Below, piece by piece: positions 11,480 through 20,787 of a DNA stretch of 64,000 nucleotides; the first letter of the stretch is position 1; every line of letters begins with the position of its first letter. The stretch is from Pythium myriotylum. Its lineage: Eukaryota; Oomycota; Peronosporomycetes; Pythiales; Pythiaceae. The position numbers and the translations under genes are program-made. Under the pieces are notes generated by a model that was given only the letters and a program-made list of their open reading frames with translations, had not been told where the DNA came from and ran no database searches. The stretch spans positions 3,038,001 through 3,102,000 of the forward strand of contig JALJCQ010000017.1 in NCBI GenBank assembly GCA_023091665.1, in the 5' to 3' direction.

Positions 11480-12606
11480 GATCACTCTTTGCAGTGGTAA
11501 TTTCCAGTCATACCATGTCTGAACAGCACATTGCCACCATTATCCGATACCCTTGAGCCTTTTTTTTGTGATGAATTTCAATCTTGGACTTGCCCAAAGA
11601 AGATCAAAAACTTCCCCAACAGGATCAGCCACAGCATGAGGGCGTTTCTGTGTGGTGAATACTAGCAAAACTCGTCTGTTTCCGTCGTAGTAACAAGATC
11701 TTAGAGTAGCACGATTTTTTGACATCAAAGTATCTTTTGGATATGTGAAGGTCGAAGTGTCTTCGATTCAGCCATATGGTAGAGTCATGGTGCAGCTATT
11801 TGGATGGTCGATCGGTTATTTGTGTAGCTGCTCGTAGGATGTAGTTGTCGACAGCTTTTTGCCAGGCCTTCGCGTACCGTTTCGGCACTACAGTCACGGC
11901 TGTTGTTAACCACAGCTGTGGAAGAATGACGCTGTATGGTAATAGTCAGCGACCTTGTAAGGTTCTCTCTCCATTTCCATTGAACGTTAGTCCGAAAACC
12001 TGGGCGCATTCCACGGCCATACATGTGGTACAAGATCACGTTGCTGTTTCGAGATCCATCAAATTTGACGTATCAAAAGCCACTATTCACCGATGGGACG
12101 GTCACATGCGACTGCCACACGCAACCTGATTGTTCGCAGATACAGCCCCGCCTGGTCATACTCCGTATAATTTGAATGATGACATTTCGAGAGACTTCAT
12201 GCAACGGACTGCATCGCTGCTGCCAGAGTGATTGAAAAGTGCGTGTTGCCGATCGCCAAGAAGTCTTGTTGGCAATGAGCCATTGTGTCATTGTTCATTG
12301 CCAACAAGACTTCAAAGTGTTCAATGGCAGTTCGCCAATGTGAACATATGTTTTACGATGGCTCTTCTATGGGCATTAGACAGGCTGCGTGTCTCGTCTA
12401 CAGCAATTCAATCAGGTTGCGGCCACACAAGCCGGTATGCCTCATATTCCGTAGCATTGCTTCAGAACGAATTCGAAAAGGAATATGTAGTTTGCGTGGT
12501 CTTGTCGGACTTGTGAAGGAGTCTGTGGAGACCAATTTTTGTTTTGATTGGACATTTTCCGGTAATTTATTGGTTGTGATCAACCACAAAATTCGGCTGT
12601 TTTTGC
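11480..12606. other. Right subterminal region, no gene recognised
   Basis: Only short minus-strand frames are present. A perfect 19-bp inverted repeat lies at 12260-12313. Confidence 0.5.
12260..12313. repeat. 19-bp perfect inverted repeat near the right transposon end
   Basis: Arms 12260-12278 and 12295-12313 (GAAGTCTTGTTGGCAATGA and its complement) are separated by 16 bases. Confidence 0.85.
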
Positions 12607-12633
12607 CTGGTTGTTAGAGAGATTGCGTGTTAA

Positions 12634-13125
12634 GAGGCAATACCGCTAAAAATGACGAAAATGAGGTAGTTGTAGTGTCGGGTAGGTGGCAAATTGCCGA
12701 ATGAGAATGTATTTGTGTTGTTTCCTTGGTCTCTGGGAAGCGCTGCACGCCCTGTCCCCAACTGTCCAACGGCCCTGGGCCAACCACTAGTTTAACCTCA
12801 AAACCTCGAATTGATTTGGCCAATCAGGATCCGCTCTGATCGATTCTAACCAATCAGATCAGTCCTTCTATCAATCCGATGTCGCAAACGTGGCGACAGG
12901 GACCAGTGGGTTTTTGGGTGATGGAGGTTGAAGGTGCGCCTTCAACCTCCCAGCCAATCACAGTGGGCTGGCAGCAGCGGCTGCCGACGCTGCGGCGTCA
13001 CGGACCCCACTTGTGGCTCTTGGGGACATAACCGTCTCAGAAAAATCGCATTGTAGGGGGGGGGGGGGGGGGGCATCAGTGATACCCAGATTTGCAAAAA
13101 TAACAAGGAAAATCCTTCGGCGCCA
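12634..13125. other. Spacer between transposons, with an 18-G tract
   Basis: No gene is visible. A homopolymer of 18 G lies at 13056-13073, about 50 bases outside the matched MULE end. Confidence 0.5.
13056..13073 (+). repeat. Poly-G tract (18 G)
   Basis: Uninterrupted run of G, one of four such tracts in the window. Length may be uncertain in the assembly. Confidence 0.9.
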
Positions 13126-13150
13126 CTACAGTCCAAATTATCTCTCCATA
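13126..13150 (+). repeat. Left MULE terminal repeat core
   Basis: Starts CTACAGTCCAAATTATCTC and is identical to the reverse complement of 18039-18063. The following 40 bases hold three CCATA(T/C) motifs. Confidence 0.8.
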
Positions 13151-13793
13151 TTCTATCCATATTCTCGTCCATATCATGCCCATACCGTAAGTAATGAAAA
13201 CATTTGAAACACACGCCAGTTGAGCGTTTTTTTGGAGGAGGCAAAATAACGCCGCGAACTTTAGGAGGAATGGCACAGAATCCACACACTGGAAAAAGGG
13301 AAAGCAGGGTCAAGCAGCGGTCAAGCAGCGGGCTTCGCGCTAGGCGGGATCAGGGCGATGAAAAAAAAGGATAGCAGCACACCACCTCGCGAGAACTCTC
13401 GGAGCAGCCCACGTCTCGCTGCACGGGAACGCGCGAGAAGCATTGATGATTCCGAGACGAAAAGCGACCGGCGTGGTCGCTCGCGGACCAGCAGCAACGC
13501 GAGCAACAGTACGGGCGAATCACCGACACAGTCTGCGTTTGGTGCCGAGAGCGATCTTGGCGATAGCCTGCGACGGAGCCCACGCATTGCGGCAAAGAGT
13601 AGAAATCCTCGTCTCGTGATGCAGCAATGGTTAGCGGCGGAAACCTCCAGGGCAATTTCGTGCGGCCCGCTGCCACCGAGCAAAGTTGAATCAACGGGCG
13701 AGGAAACTACCTGGTCACGACGACTCCGATCTCGATCCTTCGAACAACTCTTCAGCCTCAACGATGCAAATTCGGTCGATCAAGAGCCAGAAG

Positions 13794-13858
13794 GTATTCG
13801 ATTATATCCACATCCTACTCGATTCCATATTCTAACTAAACGGTGTCTCATCGACTAG
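13794..13858 (+). other. MULE intron 1 (65 bp)
   Basis: GT at 13794, AG at 13857-13858, branch-like CTAAC before the acceptor. Contains a CCATAT motif. Confidence 0.75.
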
Positions 13859-13918
13859 AGTCAGAAAGTGAGGCGAGTGCGCCAAAGTCTGGAAGTTCGT
13901 TCGAGGATGAGCTAGAAG

Positions 13919-13999
13919 GTATGTAATGATCACCCACATTGTACCCAAATCGATTCCATATCGTGCCCATATCCGAACTGAATGGGATCTTATCAAATA
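13919..13999 (+). other. MULE intron 2 (81 bp)
   Basis: GT at 13919 and AG ending at 13999, phase 1 like intron 1. Contains CCATATCGTGCCCATAT. Confidence 0.75.
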
Positions 14000-14877
14000 G
14001 AGTCAGGAAGTGAAGCTAGCGCGCCGAGTGAAGCGGAAGATGATGACGATTCGAATCGATCTAGTGATCAGCGCGTGATACCCCAAGTGCTCGATGATCC
14101 TGTTGCAGTCCCAGCTCTGAAAGAATTTCACGACAGTTGGACAGACTTTTTCAACTATTTGGACGAGTACACGAAGGCCACGCATCAAGTGATTCGAAAG
14201 TCGGTAACGCTAACCGTGAAAGCTCGTAACGAAGCCATCGGAAAGACCAAGGCTGCCAAGGCGGGCCTCGATGTGCGCTAATTGCCGACATCGTGGAAAG
14301 TTTATCGACGGATCTTCATTTGCACTCACGGCTGGAAGCAACGCAGCCGAGGTCAGGGCAAGCGACCCGCGAGGTTTATTCGAAGTGTGGACTGTCCGTT
14401 CAAGTTCAGCGTCTACATGGTCTACTTCGACAAAGAAAAGAAGTGGCGATTAGCAGTGCACGGAGCGTATCTCTTTCACAACAATGCGATTTCGCGAGAG
14501 GTGTTCCGAACTTATGCTGAGAATCGAGGAGTAGAAACCCCGGACAATCAAGCGAAGGCTCAGAACATGATTGAGAACCAACGAAAGCGAAAGGTCATCT
14601 ACACCGAATTACTCACGAAGGGGGAGAACGTGGTGATGAAAGACGTTGAGAACATGATATACGCGTACAAAACGGAAGTCAAGCGTGAAGATGACGACGT
14701 AGAATGTCTTGCAAAACTCACTGAGTTCACGGCTGCAGACGAGCGAAACTTTGCTTCTGTGGACGAGGCAAGCCAGAAAGAGACCGGCGTCATAAGCATT
14801 ACGTCAAGATTCATGGCCGAGACCGCAGAGCGTTTCTTCGAGATACTTCTTGTCGACAGTAGCCACAAAACAAACAG

Positions 14878-14956
14878 GTGAGAGTCCTTATCATATCCAT
14901 ATCCCGTCCATATCGCGCCCATTCCGGAGCCAACCTGGTTGTGTTCATTTTCGTAG
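14878..14956 (+). other. MULE intron 3 (79 bp)
   Basis: GT at 14878 and AG ending at 14956. Removal joins HKTNR to YNYQLLTLM in frame. Contains two CCATATC motifs. Confidence 0.8.
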
Positions 14957-15919
14957 ATACAACTACCAGTTGCTGACTCTCATGGCCATTAATGATGATG
15001 GCCAAGGTCAGGCAGTCCATCATTCGCTGCTTGAGCGAAATGCTGACTGGCATATGTCTCGCGCGCTGGAACACTTTGTCCGGGTTAATCCAGGTATTGC
15101 TGAAAAGGTTGAAGTCTTGATGGTGGACAAGGACCTCAACGAGATTCGGATCTTGAAGTCGTTCTTCCCTCGTGCACGTGTTCTCATTTGCCTATTTCAT
15201 GTGATCAAGTACTTGAAATTGATGACACGCAAGCCAGAGTTCGGGAACATATCGAAGGACGACCATGATAACATCGACGCAATCATTCACAGCATGATCT
15301 ATGCAGTGACGAAGGAAAAGTACGACGAAAGCCACAACACTCTCCGCGACGTTTGCGAGGCTGTGGGTCTTACTCGTTTCTTTGACTACTTCCAAGACAA
15401 TTGGCACACTTGCGTTGACATGTGGGTGATGTATGCCCGGCTGCGGCTCCCCCATCTTCGCGTACATACAAACAATCACCTGGAGAGTTTCTTCGGGCAT
15501 TTGAAGGACACTGTGAAGTCAACGATGGGTATGGCGGAGACCATTGAGGCTCTCATAGCGGACGATCGAATTTGCGCGAATGAGTACTTACACAGCCGAA
15601 CAAAGATTGGGCGGCACTTCAACGCCAACTACGACGATGATATGAATCAACTGTTGAAGTGCACGAATCCATTTGTCGCTAAAAGTGTCGAAAATCAGTA
15701 CACCCAAGCCATAGGAAGGCTCAAAGAATTCAACTACGAGGAAGACTCGAAGCGAGGAGTAGTAGTTGTTCGTGGCAAGACCAAGGCTCATCATGTTGAT
15801 CTTCGCTCGTGGGCTTGTACCTGTTCGTTTTCGTGCTCTATCAAGCTGCCGTGTTAGCATGCAATTGCTTATCGTAAGCACTATGATGAGTCAATCCCAC
15901 TGGAGGCCGTGAACCAAAG

Positions 15920-16039
15920 GTACGTTCGACAGAGACGGTGGAGGTCATGACAATGGTTCAAAACGTATCCATAACATTCCCATCTTCAATCCATATCGTG
16001 ACCATATACTAATTCATGCTATTGTCTCTGCTTCCGTAG
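15920..16039 (+). other. MULE intron 4 (120 bp)
   Basis: GT at 15920 and AG ending at 16039. Removal joins EAVNQR to WIGPIRTR in frame. Contains CCATATCGTGACCATAT. Confidence 0.75.
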
Positions 16040-17880
16040 ATGGATTGGGCCGATTCGTACTCGCGCAGACGTTCCCGGCGAGCGACTCAAATTCTCGCCT
16101 TTCGTTGTCATTCACAAGAAGCGGAAACTAACAAAGGAGCAAAAGTATCGTGAGGCTGTGCGCGCTACGGAAGCTGTTTGCAGCGAGCTTGCTGATATTT
16201 CCGATGATGATGAGTTCACTGAGCATCTCCAGGTCGTGTTATACCAGTGGCGCAACGTTCGACAGCGGAAGCGAGTGCCGGCTACCAATGTTGGACACGT
16301 CAATAAATCAGAAGAAGGTCTCGAAGAACTCGCTGGCCATGGTCTGTCTCAGGTATCTCAGATCTCCCAACCGCACAGTCTTTATTCTGAAGAGATTGGC
16401 AAGGTAGCTCTGGTTGATCCGACCTTAAGCCCAGCCACAGGAGTGCTCATTGCAGGCGAAACCACATCCCAGCTTGTTTTGACACAAGATTCATGCGGAG
16501 GAGAAGGCTCCACAGACTTTCAAGCTGCATTACCCGCGACGCCAATAGTTGCACTCAACCCACGCGCTGCAAAGTCTGGTAGACCTCGATTGAATCGAGG
16601 ACAAGTTGCTTCCACCGAGCGCGACAATCGAATTATTTTCAACGCAGCCCAACGTGCCTGGAACAGCAGCGGTGAGGTTACACTCAAAGGTCTGTTGGAC
16701 TCACTTGAGTCAGAAAAGCCATCTATTCCAGAAACGGTGAAACGATTGGAGGGTCTCGTCATCAAAACCGATGTTTCTGCCAAGAAGCGCCCGAAGTACA
16801 CACAACTTCGAGATCCTGTTCTCAATGTCACCGCCTTCTATCTTTTGCCACAACAATTGTTGGACAAGTGCTTTGAAGTGCTCCCAGGAAGAAACAAGGA
16901 GGATGAAGTGATTAACGTAGACTCTGACCCAGATGAAAGCGAATCAACCCATGATGGGCGCGATATGGGCGGAAGTGGACTTGATATGGGTGCAAAGCGC
17001 GGTGCAACCTGGGTTGATTGTATCGAAATTGAAGGGCTCGGGGTATTCTCACGAACGCAGATTGAAGCGATGCGTGCTCTTTATTCTCTAAAGGTCTACT
17101 GTAAGGATGGAGATGCCATATGCAAATGGCTGCGCCAAGATGTGCCTCAGTCGCTGTTCAAGATCTCACCAAGAGAGGTTGCGGAAGAAATTGAGTCCAA
17201 CTACCCAAACAAACGCCTGGCTGGACTCAAGGACGATTGTACGTTCGAAGCACTGTATCGCGTTCTCCCTAACCGGTGGATAAGTGATGCATTTATTGGG
17301 GCTGTCTGTGAACGAGCGACCAAGGACTTCCGCCAACTTCGATACCTTGGCATCGCAACACGGAAGCCCAAACGAGCGCGTGGCAGGAAAGAAGATCTTG
17401 AAGATGAGATCAAGGATAGACTCAGCAGCGCTGCATTGGATCAGTCTGCCGAGGTGCTTGCCCTTCCTGTGAACGTTGGCAATACTCACTGGACGGTGAT
17501 TTTAGTGATGTTGAAGAGGCGCGAGATCCTGTACTACGATTCAATGGGTGCAAACACCACAGTGAATGCGCTCAAGGACGTCGCTGGTGATATCAAAGAG
17601 ACTCTGATCGACGTATTGGGCTCACCTGCTTTTGGATTAGTGTGTGTGAACAGCCCGCGCCAGTTTGATGGTCACAGCTGCGGCGTTTTTGTCTGCTTAA
17701 AGATCATTAGGACTCTGGACAAGACCATCTCCAACGATGTCTCACCAAGTGGAGTGACGAATCTCCGATACCGTCTATTAGTGTATGCGCTCAGAGGTCA
17801 GGATGCTTAGGTTGTGCCACAGAATTACTGCCCCCTTCTCGTTTACAGTTCATCTTCATCCGCAGCGCTTCCATTACTTT

Positions 17881-17942
17881 AGATTTGAGTTTCATCGCGG
17901 ACTTCGCGACTCAAATCTTCAATCGGACGCTCAATCGGACGC
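17881..17942. repeat. Short inverted repeat and tandem repeat in the MULE 3' region
   Basis: AGATTTGAGT (17881-17890) pairs with ACTCAAATCT (17909-17918). It is followed by two copies of TCAATCGGACGC. Confidence 0.6.
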
Positions 17943-18038
17943 GGACTTAAGCATATATTTCCTAGTCGCGAATTTTACGATCAGTATAGAGAGGTAGTTT
18001 GAGATATGGGTTGGATGTGGGCAATAATATGGACTTAG

Positions 18039-18063
18039 TATGGAGAGATAATTTGGACTGTAG
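18039..18063 (-). repeat. Right MULE terminal repeat core
   Basis: Inverted copy of 13126-13150 without mismatch. Confidence 0.8.
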
Positions 18064-19193
18064 GGCTGTCCAAAATCCTTCTTGTAGATTTGGATGTGCG
18101 CTTGCATGTGGGATGCATGGTTGTTGGCAAGTTCTTCTCCATCGGATGGTAAAAATTGGCGCGCGCATACTGTTGCTTCGAAATGGCCGCGACTCCGGAG
18201 ATAGAATTGTCTGGCTCATCTGACCTTCCCTACTGTATGGATCCGATACCTACAAATTGTCGACCAATTGAGACTCTGACGGTTGCAGACTTGCTATTGC
18301 AGTACCAATTGGGCACGAGTCAATTGGAGCGTATGATGAATTGCTCTGGTAGCTGCAGTATAGTCTGAACGATAATTCCCGGCTTGCCGACCTGTTAGTG
18401 TGAGCTCTATACCTCGAGATCTGGCTGATGCTAGGATCCAGCAGCTGGGCAGAGCCTTCGCCGTTGGCTCTCATCGACGACTCTGCTGCTGTGCATGTCA
18501 TAGATAGGAATGATATGAACGTCTCACATGAACTGCAGTTTTGCCAAGTGTCATTACGATCACCACATCGAGCTTGGTACATCACTGCCACATCTCGTCA
18601 CTTCTCCGTCAACGACACAGTACTTTCGATACCGATAGTTGTGCTAATATATGTGCACGCAAGGAGCATTCCTCTGATACCCTGACGGTGTGTTGGTTTT
18701 ATTGTCCCTGGGTGACCGTTGCGAGCTGAGTTGCAATAGACACAGAAGACTAATGATCATGTACGAATACTCGATATTACAGTAGAGGAAGCGTGAATCA
18801 ACTCGTGCAACCTCATCCACCGTCAACGCGATGCATGCCTTCATGGCTTCACTTTGAGATGCGGTTGTGTACATTCATTCAGTTGGGTGAATGTCTTTTG
18901 TTGTCCAATTGCAGAATATTCGGAGATGATCGATCGTACATAAAAATGCGTCAGACCGAAAAGAATGCCTGCAACCCTGAACACAGTCAAAAATGCTCTC
19001 GCCGCGAGTTTCTTTGCTAGTGCTCACTTTGCACTCGTGGTTTATAAAGGTGCTGCATATTGTCATAATTTTTTTAGCTTTTTCCTACCTCTCCCTGGTG
19101 GCGATGAATACAAACGCCCCGGACATTTGATTCTACAGTAGAGGGATTGCCTCTTAAGTGAGATATTTCGATATGGATGTGACCTCTAAGTGT
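18064..19193. other. No gene recognised
   Basis: Short frames only on both strands, with no motif I can support. It was contiguous with 31854 onward before the Ty3/gypsy insertion. Confidence 0.45.
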
Positions 19194-19198
19194 GACTT
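19194..19198. repeat. Target site duplication GACTT (left)
   Basis: The same five bases occur at 31849-31853, immediately outside the other LTR. Confidence 0.85.
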
Positions 19199-19447
19199 TG
19201 TGGTTGGTCCAAGAACTCACTAACACACTGTCAGGGAAGTTGGCCACTTCCTGGAACTACCCGGCACATTGCCAATTGCAGACTCCCTCTACTTACAGTC
19301 CTTGCCGGACGTGCCTCGTGGAGTTGGCCCACACACGTACCAGCACGAACCGACCCGTATCGTCCTCACGCCTTGCCAGCTCAGTCGCTAGGCAGCTGCC
19401 TCCGGATCGGTGGTGGTTCACGTCTTTCACGTCATCGGCCCACTACA
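19199..19447 (-). repeat. 3' LTR of the Ty3/gypsy element
   Basis: Near-identical to 31600-31848. Follows the chromodomain end on the minus strand. Confidence 0.9.
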
Positions 19448-19475
19448 CCGCCTTTCCAAGACTCGACCACCACAC

Positions 19476-20787
19476 CTACGCCAATTGCTGGTCTCGGCGC
19501 TGGAGGGCTTCGTCTTCCACTGTTGCAGCCAACGTCTTTATGGTGACTGGGGTGTTTTTGCACAACGACGCAATCGTTACCCACGAGTTTTCGATGGGCT
19601 CAAGGCCCCTCCACGCCACGAACAACTCGAAGTCCTTCTTCCCTTGGTTCCACCGATGATCCAAAACATTTTCCACAGTCAACACCGTTCCTTGAGCAGT
19701 AACATGCTCGCGAATCTCTTCAGTAACTTCCAGGCTCGAGGCTGCGAAGAACTTTAGGCGAAAGGCGTGCACGTTCGCCTCAGCACCACTCAAGAGGTGA
19801 TGTACACGAAAACAGTTTTCTTCCGCACCCACAATCTGGTGTGGTCCAACCCACATGACCAACAACTTGTCGAAATTCTTCTCATCCACTCGGGATCGTA
19901 GCACAAAGTCACCAACATCAAAGGTCGGCTTGTCTGCACATCTTTGATTGTTTTGATTTCGAATCGTTTGTCCCTCACGCTGGTCGCTGATCGCCGTATG
20001 CATTTGCTGTACATTTCGGTGCAGCTCTTCCAGTTTGACTTTGATACCATCCATCATCGACCCAAGGTCCACCAGTTTCTTCTTCTTGTATCCACCACGA
20101 AGTCAAGCGGTGACACCGCTGGCAGCACACAGGAGACTTCAACCGGAGCATGGTTCCCAAAGGTACTGGTGCATGGTTTAGGTTGGCTTGTAGCATTGGC
20201 AAGAAGTATGTCCAGTCCTTTATGTCAACCTTGTACTCCAGACACATCACACGCAGCACTTGCTTGATATCTCGTTTCACTCTCTCCACGAATCCATTTA
20301 TCCCAGGTGAGTACACCACAATAAGGTTCTGGTCCGCACCGAGTCGGTCGCCAATTTCCTTCAGAACCTCGTTCTTGAAATGCGATGCACTGTCACTGAT
20401 CCATAGTCGCGGCGCCCCGTATCTGCTGTGCCAATCAAGGATTGCTTCAGCAGTCACAGCACTTGTCGGTGTCACGCACCGAACCAGCTCCGTGAAGTGT
20501 GTCGCATCGTCTCTCAAAACCAGCAGGATTGCGCGGTAACGGAGTCGTCTGTGATGCATCGATGCGTGCAGGGTCGTGGCGAACACCGTCCCCGTCAACC
20601 AGTCCGCCACACCACTTGAGTTCTCTCATATAGACACACAACTTGGTCGCGCTCAACTTGAAGCCAAAGTGATTCATCAGCTCAAACAGACGTTGCAACT
20701 TCTCCAGGTATGTATCGATGTCTCTTGCACATGGCAACAAGTCATCGATCTACACTAACAAGTTATAGTACAGCAATTATGCAAAGC
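19476..20787 (-). pseudogene. Ty3/gypsy RT 3' end fused to integrase and chromodomain
   Basis: On the minus strand the RT palm remnant (an IDDLL motif preceded by TAG where Trp is usual) and thumb (LSATKLCVYMRELKWCGGLV) run to HDPARIDA. The next recognisable residues are already the integrase core (LLVLRDDATHF, ISDSASHF, NGFVERVKRD), so RNase H and the integrase zinc finger are deleted. The integrase D, D and E are visible. A frameshift near 20060 leads to FDVGDFVLRSRVDE and WVGPHQIVGAEEN, then a chromodomain (VENVLDHRWNQGKKDFELFV, AWRGLEPIENSWVTI). The protein would not be functional. Confidence 0.8.

Larger units (their letters stand above)
4547..12633. mobile_element. 8.1-kb TTAA-flanked DNA transposon of unassigned family
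   Basis: Both ends carry TTAA (4547-4550 and 12630-12633) followed inward by a 23-bp terminal inverted repeat (4551-4573 and 12607-12629, one mismatch, starting CACGCAATCT). Inside are a minus-strand gene (5556-6686) and a long plus-strand gene with DDE-like motifs (7612-11479). TTAA duplication is shared by piggyBac, Kolobok and, from memory, Sola3. The protein shows no piggyBac signature and no THAP finger that I can see, so I leave the family open. The left end carries an inverted duplication. Confidence 0.7.
13358..17810 (+). pseudogene. MULE transposase with Ulp1-like C48 protease domain, five exons, two in-frame stops
   Basis: Exons by frame and GT...AG: 13358-13793, 13859-13918, 14000-14877, 14957-15919, 16040-17810. 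Exon 1 is basic and Ser-rich with SPRLAA and SPRIAA motifs. Exon 3 encodes a FAR1-like zinc region (CTHGWKQ...CPFKF...H) and the first catalytic Asp (LLVDSSHKTN). Exon 4 gives LMVDKDLNEI and NNHLESFFGHLK, completing D-D-E, then a SWIM-like C-x-C...C-x-H. Exon 5 ends in a C48 protease domain with THW, YYDSM, RQFDG and SCGVF, so His, Asp, Gln and Cys are all present. TAA at 14279-14281 and TAG at 15855-15857 interrupt it; the TAG falls between the last Cys and His of the SWIM motif. MULEs carrying Ulp1 domains are known in plants and other eukaryotes. Confidence 0.85.
13126..18063 (+). mobile_element. MULE (Mutator-like) element with Ulp1 domain
   Basis: Identical 25-bp inverted sequences lie at 13126-13150 and 18039-18063. 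They are flanked outward by weaker similarity and inward by repeated CCATAT motifs on the matching strands. The single gene between them encodes a FAR1-like zinc domain, a MULE DDE domain, a SWIM-like finger and a C48 protease domain. The outer ends and the 8-11-bp target duplication could not be fixed because similarity fades outside the core. Confidence 0.75.
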
